From contig JAEUKB010000064.1 in assembly GCA_016794365.1 (NCBI GenBank), positions 81,018 to 145,017 on the forward strand: a stretch of 64,000 nt of DNA. Reading direction: 5' to 3'. Shown one piece after another: positions 45,596 to 53,522 of the stretch. The stretch is from Myxococcales bacterium (GTDB lineage Bacteria; Myxococcota_A; Polyangia; Palsa-1104; JAEUJZ01). The notes beneath the pieces were generated by a model. The model saw only the letters and a program-made list of their open reading frames with translations. It did no database searches and was not told the origin of the DNA. The position numbers were made by a program, and so were the translations under genes. Within the stretch, counting starts at the first letter, position 1. Each line of letters starts with the position of its first letter.

Positions 45596-47278
45596 CTACA
45601 GCGATCCGGGGCCAATGCGCGACACGATGCGAAGGGCCAATTGGGGCGGCAGCTCGGAAAAGGCCAGCACCGGCAGCGCTTCGGGATGCGCGCCGAGCAG
45701 GATCTCTAGGCTGCGACGGACATCGCGCTGACACAGCAGCACCGCTTCGGGCGAGCGCGCTTTGGCGATCAGCACCGAGTCGATGATCTCTTGGCGCAGC
45801 TCCGGCTCTAGCTGAAGACGCAGACCGCCACTTGTGCGACGGGCATCGCGCAGGACTTCCTCGACATCGCTCGACAGCACCAAGGCCGCGAGCGCATTGT
45901 CCGGCTCTTTTGCTCGACTGCGCGCAAGGTGTCCTGACAGCAGATGTCGTCCCAGTCCGGCGCGAACCTGATCGAGCAGCACGTCGGGATCGGCATCCAG
46001 CTCGGGAAGCTGGGCCAGCACTTCCAGCACCGCCGCGAGCGGCAGCGGCCACACCCGCTCGGCCAGCAGTCGGCGCGAGAGCTGAAGCAGTCGTCCAAGC
46101 GGAAGTCGCTTGGGAACCACCTCGGACAGCAGCGCCGGTCGCTGCTCGCCAAGCTGCCCGAGCGTGAGCCGTAAGCCATCGAGCGTCAGCAGCTCTGGCA
46201 CCAGATCGTAGAGCCGATAGGTCAGCGTGGTCTGGGCCTGTTCCCCGTCAGCCAGCGTGTGCTGGGTCAAGATCGCGCCGTGCAGGCTGATGCGAAGCTG
46301 TCGGCGAAGCTGCGGGTCGGTCTGAAGCGAGCAGCGCAGCGCGCCAAGTCCCACCTCTGCCAAAATGTCGTCTACGATCGCCTGGGCCTGCGTCTGTGAC
46401 AGGCTGACATCGCTGGCGATCGCAAGCTGAAGCGGTGCGTCGTGCTCGGATGTGGGTCGGTGTGCGGCGTTTGCGCGCAAGAGCACCACCACCGCCGCCA
46501 TCGTCACCAGCAGCACCGGCGTCTGGGTACACAGTCCGACCGTCAGCGTCAGGGCTCCGGCTTGGGCAGCGGCTTCTCCGATGGGCAGACCACTTCTCGT
46601 CGAAAGCTGGAGGAGCGCGACGAAAAACAGTCCCAGCCACAGCAGCACCGCGAGCAGCACATCGCCGCGAATCAGGCGCATCACACCGTCGAGCGAACCA
46701 AACAGCTCGGCCTCTCGATTGAGCGACTGACGGGCTTTCTGGGCTTCGACCGCACCGATAACCCCGGCACGAAGATCCGCATCGATGGCCGCTTGTCTAC
46801 CGGGCAAGGCATCGAGGACAAAGCGGGCAGCCACTTCAGCGACGCGCTCACCACCGCGCGCAATCAGCACGTACTCGGTCACCAAGAGCGCGCCCAGCAC
46901 CAAGACCGCCATCGCTTGCTCAGCGCTTCCGAGCAGGGAAAACAGCGCCTGCGGCAGCAGCCCGAGCTGACCGCTCGACAGACCCAGCCGAGCCAGCGAC
47001 AGCGACAGACCCAGCCGCAAGAGCAGAGACAGCAGCAGCACGGTCGGAAGCTGTGGCAGCCGCGTCGGCTCTCCCGCTTGGACGGCCACGGCCAGAAACA
47101 GCCCCGTCCCTAGCCACAAAAGCAGCAGCAGTCCGTCGAGCACCAGCGCAGGCAGCGGCACCACCAGCGACAGGACAAACAGCCCCAAGCCGATGAGCAC
47201 CCGTCCGGGGGTCAGCGTGGCTTGGGTTCCCAGCCAGTGCTGGAGGGCAGCCAAGAATCGGTAAAGCTTCTGCCGCAT
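45596..47278 (-). CDS. Orphan FlhA/SctV-family type III export gate protein
   Basis: A 560-residue protein. The FHIPEP signature is clear: AARFVLDALPGRQAAIDADLRAGVI followed by EAELFGSLDGVMRLIRGD (about residues 150-215), with FxxR-like PTVLLLSLLLRLGLSLSLARL earlier. N-terminal ~285 residues hold about eight transmembrane helices, as usual. The cytoplasmic domain has ~260 residues rather than the usual ~350. There are no other flagellar or type III genes in the window. It is divergent from a YbjN-like gene. Possible remnants of T3SS have been reported in Myxococcus; function unknown. Confidence 0.85.
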   Translation of the reverse strand: MRQKLYRFLAALQHWLGTQATLTPGRVLIGLGLFVLSLVVPLPALVLDGLLLLLWLGTGLFLAVAVQAGEPTRLPQLPTVLLLSLLLRLGLSLSLARLGLSSGQLGLLPQALFSLLGSAEQAMAVLVLGALLVTEYVLIARGGERVAEVAARFVLDALPGRQAAIDADLRAGVIGAVEAQKARQSLNREAELFGSLDGVMRLIRGDVLLAVLLWLGLFFVALLQLSTRSGLPIGEAAAQAGALTLTVGLCTQTPVLLVTMAAVVVLLRANAAHRPTSEHDAPLQLAIASDVSLSQTQAQAIVDDILAEVGLGALRCSLQTDPQLRRQLRISLHGAILTQHTLADGEQAQTTLTYRLYDLVPELLTLDGLRLTLGQLGEQRPALLSEVVPKRLPLGRLLQLSRRLLAERVWPLPLAAVLEVLAQLPELDADPDVLLDQVRAGLGRHLLSGHLARSRAKEPDNALAALVLSSDVEEVLRDARRTSGGLRLQLEPELRQEIIDSVLIAKARSPEAVLLCQRDVRRSLEILLGAHPEALPVLAFSELPPQLALRIVSRIGPGSL

Positions 47279-47374
47279 TACAGCTCATCTTGGGACGGCG
47301 CGTGGGGCACTGTCAACGACGGCGCGGATCACGCTTCTGGAACGGTTTCCCCGGGCTGCGCAAACTGCGATAAA

Positions 47375-47869
47375 ATGACTGCGCCGGAAGAACAGATTGA
47401 GCGCCGAATGAGCAGCTACGCGCTGAGCTATCAAACCGTCAAAGCCTGGGCCGAGCGACTGCGGCTACCGTTTCGCGCCAGCGAGGAAGCGGGTCAGATC
47501 GCGGTGCGCTGTCGGCTGCTGGAAAGCGACGTGCCGCTGCTGTTTATTCCTCGGCCAGAGCGCGACATGCTGACGGTGGCGATTACGCTGCCCTTTGTGG
47601 TGAAGACCGAGCGCTTTGCGGCGGTGACGACGGCACTGGCGACGTTGAACGTGCGATCGTATATGGGTGCGTGGATTCTCAATCCCGAGCGTGGCGAGGT
47701 CTATTTTCGGATCACGCTCCCGACGGTCGAGACGCAGTTTTCCGATGAATCGCTGCGCTTTGTGGCGCGGGTGGTGATTGGCTCTGCCGAGGCGATGGCG
47801 CAGCCGCTGTTTGCCATCTCACACGAGGGTGCATCGCCCGACATCGTGGCCCAGACGCGCTCGCCGTAG
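47375..47869 (+). CDS. YbjN-like protein (type III chaperone-fold)
   Basis: From the ATG at 47375, 164 residues (ATG at 47408 also possible). The alpha/beta pattern with VAITLPFVVKTERFAAVTTALATLN and GAWILNPERGEVYFRITLPTVE fits the YbjN/type III secretion chaperone-like fold (PF10722). No catalytic residues. It lies divergent from the orphan SctV gene. A chaperone role for an export system is inference only; many YbjN proteins have no connection to secretion. Confidence 0.68.
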   Translation: MTAPEEQIERRMSSYALSYQTVKAWAERLRLPFRASEEAGQIAVRCRLLESDVPLLFIPRPERDMLTVAITLPFVVKTERFAAVTTALATLNVRSYMGAWILNPERGEVYFRITLPTVETQFSDESLRFVARVVIGSAEAMAQPLFAISHEGASPDIVAQTRSP

Positions 47870-47904
47870 CGTCCTTGTGTCGCTGCCGAATCGTTAGCTT
47901 CGGG

Positions 47905-49008
47905 CTAGGTGATGCGAACGGGCAGCCTGCGTCGTCCAAAGGTTCCGGCTTGACTGGCAAAGTGCCCAGCGAGCTGCTGCTGACAGCGCGGACATCGGCC
48001 TTTGTCGTCGAGCTTGTACGCCAGGATTTGGTAGTAGTCTCGGACAATGAGCGGATCGCCACAGCCGGAACAGTACGTGGTGTCGCCGTCGATGTCGTGG
48101 ACGTTGCCGGTGTAGACATGCAAGAGCCCACAGCGACGTGCAATGGCGCGCGCTTTCTGAAGCGTCTCGGGCCGGGTCGGCGGCACATTCATCATCTTGT
48201 AGTCGGGATGAAACGCTGAAAAGTGTAGCGGCACGTCGGGACGTAGCTCGCGCACTATCCACTCGGACAGCGCGGTCAGCTCTGCCTCGGAGTCATTGAA
48301 TCCAGGAATCAGCAGCGTCGTGACCTCTGTCCAGACTGCGGTCTGATGAACCAGGTACTTGAGCGTGTCCAGCACCGGCTGAAGGTGTGATCCCGTGAGC
48401 TTTTGGTAAAACTGCTCGGTAAAGCCTTTTAGATCGACGTTGGCCGCGTCCATCTTGGCGTAGAAGTCGGCGCGCGGCGCGGCGTGGATGTAGCCAGCGG
48501 TGACAGCCACGGTCTTGATGCCAGCCTGACGACACGCATCGGCGGTGTCCATCGCGTACTCGGCGAAGATGACTGGATCGTTGTAGGTAAAAGCGACGCT
48601 GTGGGCCTGCTGCTTGACGGCTGCGCGAGCGATCTGCTCGGGGCTGGCCTGATCGGACAAGCGATCCATCTGCTTGGACTTCGAGATGTCCCAGTTTTGG
48701 CAGAACTTGCACGACAGGTTGCAGCCCGCCGTCCCAAACGACAGCACGCTGGAGCCCGGATAAAAGTGCGCCAGCGGCTTCTTTTCGATCGGGTCCAGAC
48801 AAAATCCCGACGAGCGACCATAGGTGGTCAGGATCATCTGTCCGCCTTGGTTTTGCCTGACAAAGCACAGGCCGCGCTGTCCATCGGCCAGCTTGCAGTC
48901 GCGCGGACACAGATCGCACTGAATCCGTCCGTCGGGCAGTCCGTGAAAGTAGCGAGCCTGATGACGCGACTCGGCAGGCGCTTGGTTCGCAGCGGGGGCT
49001 TTGGTCAT
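47905..49008 (-). CDS. amrS: AmmeMemoRadiSam radical SAM enzyme
   Basis: Using the ATG at 49008, which overlaps the upstream stop as ATGA and follows AGGAG by 8 bases, 367 residues. N-terminal CDLCPRDC...RGLC is a zinc-ribbon-like pair and GTAGCNLSCKFCQNWDIS is the canonical CxxxCxxC cluster. Later it has a C-terminal CSGCGDP... CPRC zinc-like region. Closest known relatives are the pyruvate-formate-lyase-activase-like AmmeMemoRadiSam enzymes. Third gene of a three-gene operon with the Memo- and AMMECR1-like proteins. Its substrate is not known. Confidence 0.93.
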   Translation of the reverse strand: MTKAPAANQAPAESRHQARYFHGLPDGRIQCDLCPRDCKLADGQRGLCFVRQNQGGQMILTTYGRSSGFCLDPIEKKPLAHFYPGSSVLSFGTAGCNLSCKFCQNWDISKSKQMDRLSDQASPEQIARAAVKQQAHSVAFTYNDPVIFAEYAMDTADACRQAGIKTVAVTAGYIHAAPRADFYAKMDAANVDLKGFTEQFYQKLTGSHLQPVLDTLKYLVHQTAVWTEVTTLLIPGFNDSEAELTALSEWIVRELRPDVPLHFSAFHPDYKMMNVPPTRPETLQKARAIARRCGLLHVYTGNVHDIDGDTTYCSGCGDPLIVRDYYQILAYKLDDKGRCPRCQQQLAGHFASQAGTFGRRRLPVRIT

Positions 49009-49562
49009 CGCGTCGGCTCCTGTTGCCATTTTTCGACGGTGTAGCGATAGACTTCGACTTCCGGGCTGTCGAGATCAGACGGCAGGCCCGCTTTGCGCAG
49101 CAAGTGACGATAGAACTCGTGGCGATCGGGTAGCTCGTCCCAGACCTGCGGCAAGAAGGTTCCGCGTCGCCCGTGATAGCGCAAGAGCACACCGTCCGTG
49201 CCGGGTCGCAGCGCGGCGATGGTTTCTGCGCGACTTTTCACTTGTAGACGCTGTAGCGGTGACAGCAGCGATACCTCGATGCGCAGCGCTTGTTCGTCGC
49301 CCAGCCGAAGCGGGGTGGCACGCGGATCCCGCAGCGCAGCGGAGACGGCGTTTTCGGCCACATCTTGCAGCAGCGGCTGGTGCGCTTCGAGGCTGCCAAT
49401 ACAGCCGTGCAGCACGTCCCCGCTGTAGAGCGTCACAAAGCATGCGCCATCAATCGAAAGTGTAGCCAGTGACGGCGGCTGTGCAGACGGTCCACCGAGC
49501 GCTGCTGCGATGCACTGTCGCGCGTAGGTACATAGGCGCTGTCCTTCTTCGTCACGCAGCAT
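49005..49562 (-). CDS. amrA: AmmeMemoRadiSam protein A, AMMECR1-like
   Basis: 185 residues from the ATG at 49562 (an ATG at 49568 adds two residues). The AMMECR1 signature LHGCIGSLEAHQPLLQDVAENAVSAALRDPR is clear, followed by ALRIEVSLLSPLQ and GRRGTFLPQVWDELP. It overlaps the Memo gene by about 11 bases and amrS by four. AMMECR1 proteins are conserved from archaea to man, with unknown activity. Confidence 0.92.
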   Translation of the reverse strand: MLRDEEGQRLCTYARQCIAAALGGPSAQPPSLATLSIDGACFVTLYSGDVLHGCIGSLEAHQPLLQDVAENAVSAALRDPRATPLRLGDEQALRIEVSLLSPLQRLQVKSRAETIAALRPGTDGVLLRYHGRRGTFLPQVWDELPDRHEFYRHLLRKAGLPSDLDSPEVEVYRYTVEKWQQEPTR

Positions 49563-50364
49563 GATCATCCTCAAACAGGGCGAAGGCGCCGTAGCCGACG
49601 ACGTGTGCTTTGTCACCCGCCGTATCGCCGGAGCTACGCAGATCCAAAAGGTGTAGCCGCAGCTTGCGTCGCCGCGCCACCCACAAAAGGCCATTGATGC
49701 CGACACAGCCGCAGGCTTGCTCGGGGGATAGCAGATCGTCTTCGCTCGATGGATGCAGCAGCGCCTTCGTGGTGAGCAGGTCTTGCTGCTGTCCTTCGGG
49801 ATACGGCAGGTAGTGCGACAGGTCCGAGCTGACCACAACCAGCGTCTCGCGTCCGCCCCACAGCGAGTCCAAGATCGCACCGACTTCCGGGGCCGCTGCC
49901 AGACCGGCCAGCAGCGGAACCACCTTGGCGTGCGGCACGAGCTTTTGCAAAAACGGCAGCTGGACTTCCAGTGAGTGCTCATGTGCGTGCGCGCGGACAT
50001 GTGGGACGACCTGCGGCACGGTCGCGAGCGCGGCCAGATCGACCTCGCTGTCACCGAGTGGGGTACGCAGCGCCGAAGCTCCCGGCGACACCAGCCCGTG
50101 GACCGCCACGCGATGCGCGGGACCGATGAGCACGATCCGCTCAATGTGATGCGCACCGAGCAGCAGCGAGTAGGCCGACGCCGCGATCGGTCCAGAGTAG
50201 ACATAGCCCGCGTGCGGCACGATCAGCGCTTTGGGCCAGCTCTGGGGCAGGCTCGGCGGAAGCGGTCGAACTTCGGCCAGCAGGTGCGTCACCGCATCGG
50301 CGAGCAGCTCTGGTCGGTGCGGATAGAACATCCCAGCCACGGCTGGCGGTCGCACTGGCAGCAT
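49552..50364 (-). CDS. amrB: AmmeMemoRadiSam protein B, Memo-like
   Basis: 270 residues from the ATG at 50364. Conserved AVAGMFYP at the N-terminus, PHAGYVYSG with the metal-site His, HEHSLEVQLPFLQ and SSDLSHYLP match Memo, a class III extradiol-dioxygenase-related protein with a metal site. It is the first gene of the amrB-amrA-amrS operon. The gene is divergent from nuoE with 201 bases in between, so both operons may share a control region. Confidence 0.92.
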   Translation of the reverse strand: MLPVRPPAVAGMFYPHRPELLADAVTHLLAEVRPLPPSLPQSWPKALIVPHAGYVYSGPIAASAYSLLLGAHHIERIVLIGPAHRVAVHGLVSPGASALRTPLGDSEVDLAALATVPQVVPHVRAHAHEHSLEVQLPFLQKLVPHAKVVPLLAGLAAAPEVGAILDSLWGGRETLVVVSSDLSHYLPYPEGQQQDLLTTKALLHPSSEDDLLSPEQACGCVGINGLLWVARRRKLRLHLLDLRSSGDTAGDKAHVVGYGAFALFEDDHAA

Positions 50365-50488
50365 GACTTTACCTTGCCAATCGGGACCGAAGCAGGCAAC
50401 CGCAAGTTCACGGCTTGGACCTTTGATGGGCTGCTGCTGGGCCCGTTTCCGTCGGAAAGGCGCAGTGAAACGCGGTCTTTTACGTGGA

Positions 50489-50517
50489 TTGACACTCGGA
50501 CAAAACTCCAGTACCGT
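50489..50517 (+). promoter_or_regulatory. Sigma-70-like promoter for nuoE
   Basis: A perfect TTGACA (50489-50494), 17-base spacing, then TACCGT (50512-50517), which matches the -10 at TA...T. Transcription would start about 50524, giving a leader of about 42 bases before the nuoE ATG. Confidence 0.6.
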
Positions 50518-50565
50518 TGCCGCGCTTGCCGAGATAACTGCTTTAGGCAATCCCCGGAAGGTGAT

Positions 50566-51087
50566 ATGGCGCTGCAATTCTCCCCTCAGGCCGACGCCAA
50601 AATCAGCGACATCTGTCGTCGCTACCCCAACACCCAGGCTGCTTGCCTGCCAGTCTTGCATTTGGCGCAAGACGAGTTCGGCTATCTGTCCGAGGACGTC
50701 CTCGAACTGGTGGCTGCGCGGCTCGCGGTGCCCAGCTCGCACGTCTTCGGCGTCGCGACCTTTTACACGATGTTCCACCGTGAGCCGGTCGGGAAGAAGG
50801 TGCTGATGATGTGCACCAACGTCTCGTGCATGCTCACCGGAGCATATGAGACGCTGCGCAAGCTTGAGCAGCGGCTTGGCATCAAAGCAGGACAGACCAG
50901 CGCGGATGGCGAGTTCACCTTGATCGAAGAAGAGTGCCTGGCGGCCTGTGCCGACGGCCCTGCGATGATCTGCGGTGATCGCTACTTCCTTCGTGTGACC
51001 GCCGACAAGGTGGATGCGACGTTGGACGAGTGTCGCAAGCTGCCTGCGCAGCATGGTCATCACCCCCACAGCGACAAAAAGCACTAA
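50566..51087 (+). CDS. nuoE: NADH-quinone oxidoreductase subunit E
   Basis: From the ATG at 50566, with GGAAGG 8 bases upstream, 173 residues. The 2Fe-2S ligands appear as CTNVSC and CLAAC pairs (CxxxxC and CxxxC). GVATFYTMFH precedes them, as in NuoE. Part of the NADH-oxidising module of complex I with nuoF, which starts 3 bases later. A His-rich tail (HGHHPHSDKKH) follows the domain. Confidence 0.95.
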   Translation: MALQFSPQADAKISDICRRYPNTQAACLPVLHLAQDEFGYLSEDVLELVAARLAVPSSHVFGVATFYTMFHREPVGKKVLMMCTNVSCMLTGAYETLRKLEQRLGIKAGQTSADGEFTLIEEECLAACADGPAMICGDRYFLRVTADKVDATLDECRKLPAQHGHHPHSDKKH

Positions 51088-51090
51088 ACC

Positions 51091-52458
51091 ATGCCGGCAG
51101 ATCGCAACTTCAAGATCGTTACCCGTCTGTTTGGGGTTCAAAACTCGAACCGCATCGATGTCGCGATGGCGAACGGAGCCTACAAGCGGCTTCCGACGGC
51201 GTTCGCGATGCAGCCGCAGGCTCTTGTTGATGAAGTCAAAAAGAGCAACCTGCGTGGTCGTGGCGGTGCAGGCTTCCCGACGGGCATGAAGTGGGGCTTC
51301 ATTCCCAAGGGTGCGGACACCGTCTACCTTGTCTGTAACGCGGACGAGTCAGAGCCAGGCACCTGCAAGGATCGCGAGCTTCTGTTCTGGGATCCGCACC
51401 TGCTCGTCGAGGGCATGATCATTGCGTCGTATGCACTCGGCTGCAAGCACGCCTACATCTACATTCGCGGCGAGATGATCCGCGAAGCGGCGGTGCTGCA
51501 AAAAGCGGTCGATGAAGCGTACGCCAAGGGCTTTTTGGGCAGAGAGCAGCAGACGGCGCTCGGTCCGTACAAAGTGGATCTGACGGTTCACCGAGGCGCG
51601 GGCGCGTACATCTGCGGAGAAGAGACGGCGCTGCTGAACTCGCTGGAAGGCAAGCGTGGCTGGCCGCGACTGAAGCCGCCATTCCCGGCGGTAAAGGGCC
51701 TGTTTGGCAAGCCGACCATCGTCAACAACGTCGAGACGCTGATGAACATCCCGTTCATCGTCGAGCACGGCGGTCAAAAGTTCGCAGATGTCGGCGTCGG
51801 CAAGTCCGGCGGCACGCGCATCCTGTGCATGAGCGGCCATCTCAAAAAGCCGGGCGTCTTCGAGTTGCCGATTGGCATCACGTTCCGTCAAGTCATCGAT
51901 GAGGTCTGCGGCGGTACGCACTCGGGCAAGCGGGTAAAGGCAGTCATTCCGGGTGGTTCGTCGATGCCGCCGCTCGATCCGAGCGAGCTAGACGTTCCGA
52001 TTGAGTTCGACGCGCTGATGAACGATCCGCGCATCAAGCCGGTGCAGTACAAGCCCGGTCACAACTTCGAGCTGGCACCGGGCAAGCCGCTGCGTGCAAT
52101 GGCTGGCTCGGGCGGCATCGTGGTGATGGACGAAGACACCGATATCGTTGCGGTGTGCGCGCGCATCATGCGCTTCTACGCCCACGAGTCGTGCGGTCAG
52201 TGTACGCCCTGTCGCGAAGGCACGGGCTGGATGGCGAAGATCTGCACTCGACTGGCGGATGGCTACGGTCAGCCAGGAGACGTGGATCTGCTCAGCTCGA
52301 TTGCCTACGGCATCGCAGGCAACACCATCTGTCCGCTCGGTGAAGCCGCCGCGTGGCCGATGATGGGCTTTATCACCAAGTTCCGTCCTGACTTCGAGGC
52401 CCGCTTGGCGCAGAGCCGAGGGCTTCCTCCCGCTGGCTATCACGGAGCGCATCCATGA
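51091..52458 (+). CDS. nuoF: NADH-quinone oxidoreductase subunit F
   Basis: A 455-residue FMN- and NADH-binding subunit. GRGGAGFPTGMKWGF binds NADH, YICGEETALLNSLEGKRG binds FMN, and SCGQCTPCREG carries the N3 4Fe-4S Cys motif, with a later Cys in CPLG. Complete. Overlaps nuoJ by four bases. In most genomes nuoG follows; here it does not. Confidence 0.96.
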   Translation: MPADRNFKIVTRLFGVQNSNRIDVAMANGAYKRLPTAFAMQPQALVDEVKKSNLRGRGGAGFPTGMKWGFIPKGADTVYLVCNADESEPGTCKDRELLFWDPHLLVEGMIIASYALGCKHAYIYIRGEMIREAAVLQKAVDEAYAKGFLGREQQTALGPYKVDLTVHRGAGAYICGEETALLNSLEGKRGWPRLKPPFPAVKGLFGKPTIVNNVETLMNIPFIVEHGGQKFADVGVGKSGGTRILCMSGHLKKPGVFELPIGITFRQVIDEVCGGTHSGKRVKAVIPGGSSMPPLDPSELDVPIEFDALMNDPRIKPVQYKPGHNFELAPGKPLRAMAGSGGIVVMDEDTDIVAVCARIMRFYAHESCGQCTPCREGTGWMAKICTRLADGYGQPGDVDLLSSIAYGIAGNTICPLGEAAAWPMMGFITKFRPDFEARLAQSRGLPPAGYHGAHP

Positions 52459-53171
52459 TTGCAGTCGCGACTTCTGACTTTGCTTCGCTAGACCTGGGCT
52501 CGCTGCTTATGCAGGCGGCCCAAGTTCAGGCGGTTCCAGCTTCCTCGCTGACGCCCGCTGGCTGGACACCGGCCTGGGCCTTTTGGATCCTGTCGGCGCT
52601 GGTGGTGGTGGGAGCCATCTCGACCATCTCGCAGCGCAGCCTGATTTCCGCCGTGATGTCGCTTGTCGCCACCTTCTTCGGTCTGGCGGGTCTGTATGCG
52701 ACGCTGTCGGCGCACTTTCTGGCTGCGATTCAGGTGCTGGTCTACGCCGGAGCCATCATGGTTCTGTTCGTGTTCGTCATCATGGTGCTAAACCGTGACG
52801 AAGTAGAGCGCGTCTCAGACCGGGGTCTGCTCGACAAGGCGATTGGGGCGGGCGCGCTGGTGTACTTGGCGGTTCGTCTGGGTGAAGTGATTGCTTCGCC
52901 GGTCGGTCCGGTGTCGCGGATGAGCAAGCCCGCGCCGGAGTTTGGAACGGTTGCCAAGATTGGCGAGTACTTCTTCACCGAGTTCCTGTTTCCCTTCGAG
53001 GCCATCTCGATCCTGCTCATCATCGCGGTGATTGGCGCAGTGGTGGTTGCCCGGACCGTGGTTTCGCGTCCGACGACCAGCTACGAAGTGCCAAACGCTG
53101 CGAGTGGATCAGCGGAAGGTGGCGACGACCATGCCGGTGGCGATGCTCACGGCGCACACGGAGGCCACTAA
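52455..53171 (+). CDS. nuoJ: NADH-quinone oxidoreductase subunit J
   Basis: A 238-residue membrane protein with five hydrophobic segments. The conserved third helix, AIQVLVYAGAIMVLFVFVIM, is diagnostic of NuoJ. A 45-residue hydrophilic extension with Gly/His (GGDDHAGGDAHGAHGGH) is found at the C-terminus. Directly follows nuoF without G, H or I, which is unusual. The end is three bases from the nuoK start. Confidence 0.92.
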   Translation: MIAVATSDFASLDLGSLLMQAAQVQAVPASSLTPAGWTPAWAFWILSALVVVGAISTISQRSLISAVMSLVATFFGLAGLYATLSAHFLAAIQVLVYAGAIMVLFVFVIMVLNRDEVERVSDRGLLDKAIGAGALVYLAVRLGEVIASPVGPVSRMSKPAPEFGTVAKIGEYFFTEFLFPFEAISILLIIAVIGAVVVARTVVSRPTTSYEVPNAASGSAEGGDDHAGGDAHGAHGGH

Positions 53172-53174
53172 GCC

Positions 53175-53504
53175 ATGCAGCTGCTTGTGCAGAACCTTCT
53201 ATCTGTCGGCCTGCATCACTACCTGATCTTGGCAGTGGTGCTGTTTGGCATTGGAACCTTCGGCGTGTTCATGCGGCGCAACGCGCTGACCACGCTCATG
53301 TCGATTGAGCTGATCCTCAACGGCGGCAACCTGACGCTTCTGGCGTTTGCGCGGTCGCATCAAGACATGCGCGGTCAGGCGCTGGCGCTGCTGGTCATTG
53401 CGGTCGCAGCGGCGGAAGCAGCGATCGGGCTGGCGATTGTGGTCGGCGTGTTCCGCAACCGCCATAACACCAACATCGACGAGCTAAACCTGCTCCGGTA
53501 CTAG
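53175..53504 (+). CDS. nuoK: NADH-quinone oxidoreductase subunit K
   Basis: A 109-residue three-helix subunit with GVFMRRNALTTLMSIELILNGGNL, which includes the Glu involved in proton transfer (SIELILN), and VIAVAAAEAAIGLAIVV with the second Glu. Very typical NuoK, the homologue of MrpC. Follows nuoJ by 3 bases and precedes nuoL by 18. Confidence 0.95.
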   Translation: MQLLVQNLLSVGLHHYLILAVVLFGIGTFGVFMRRNALTTLMSIELILNGGNLTLLAFARSHQDMRGQALALLVIAVAAAEAAIGLAIVVGVFRNRHNTNIDELNLLRY

Positions 53505-53522
53505 TCCCCAGGAAAACAGACT

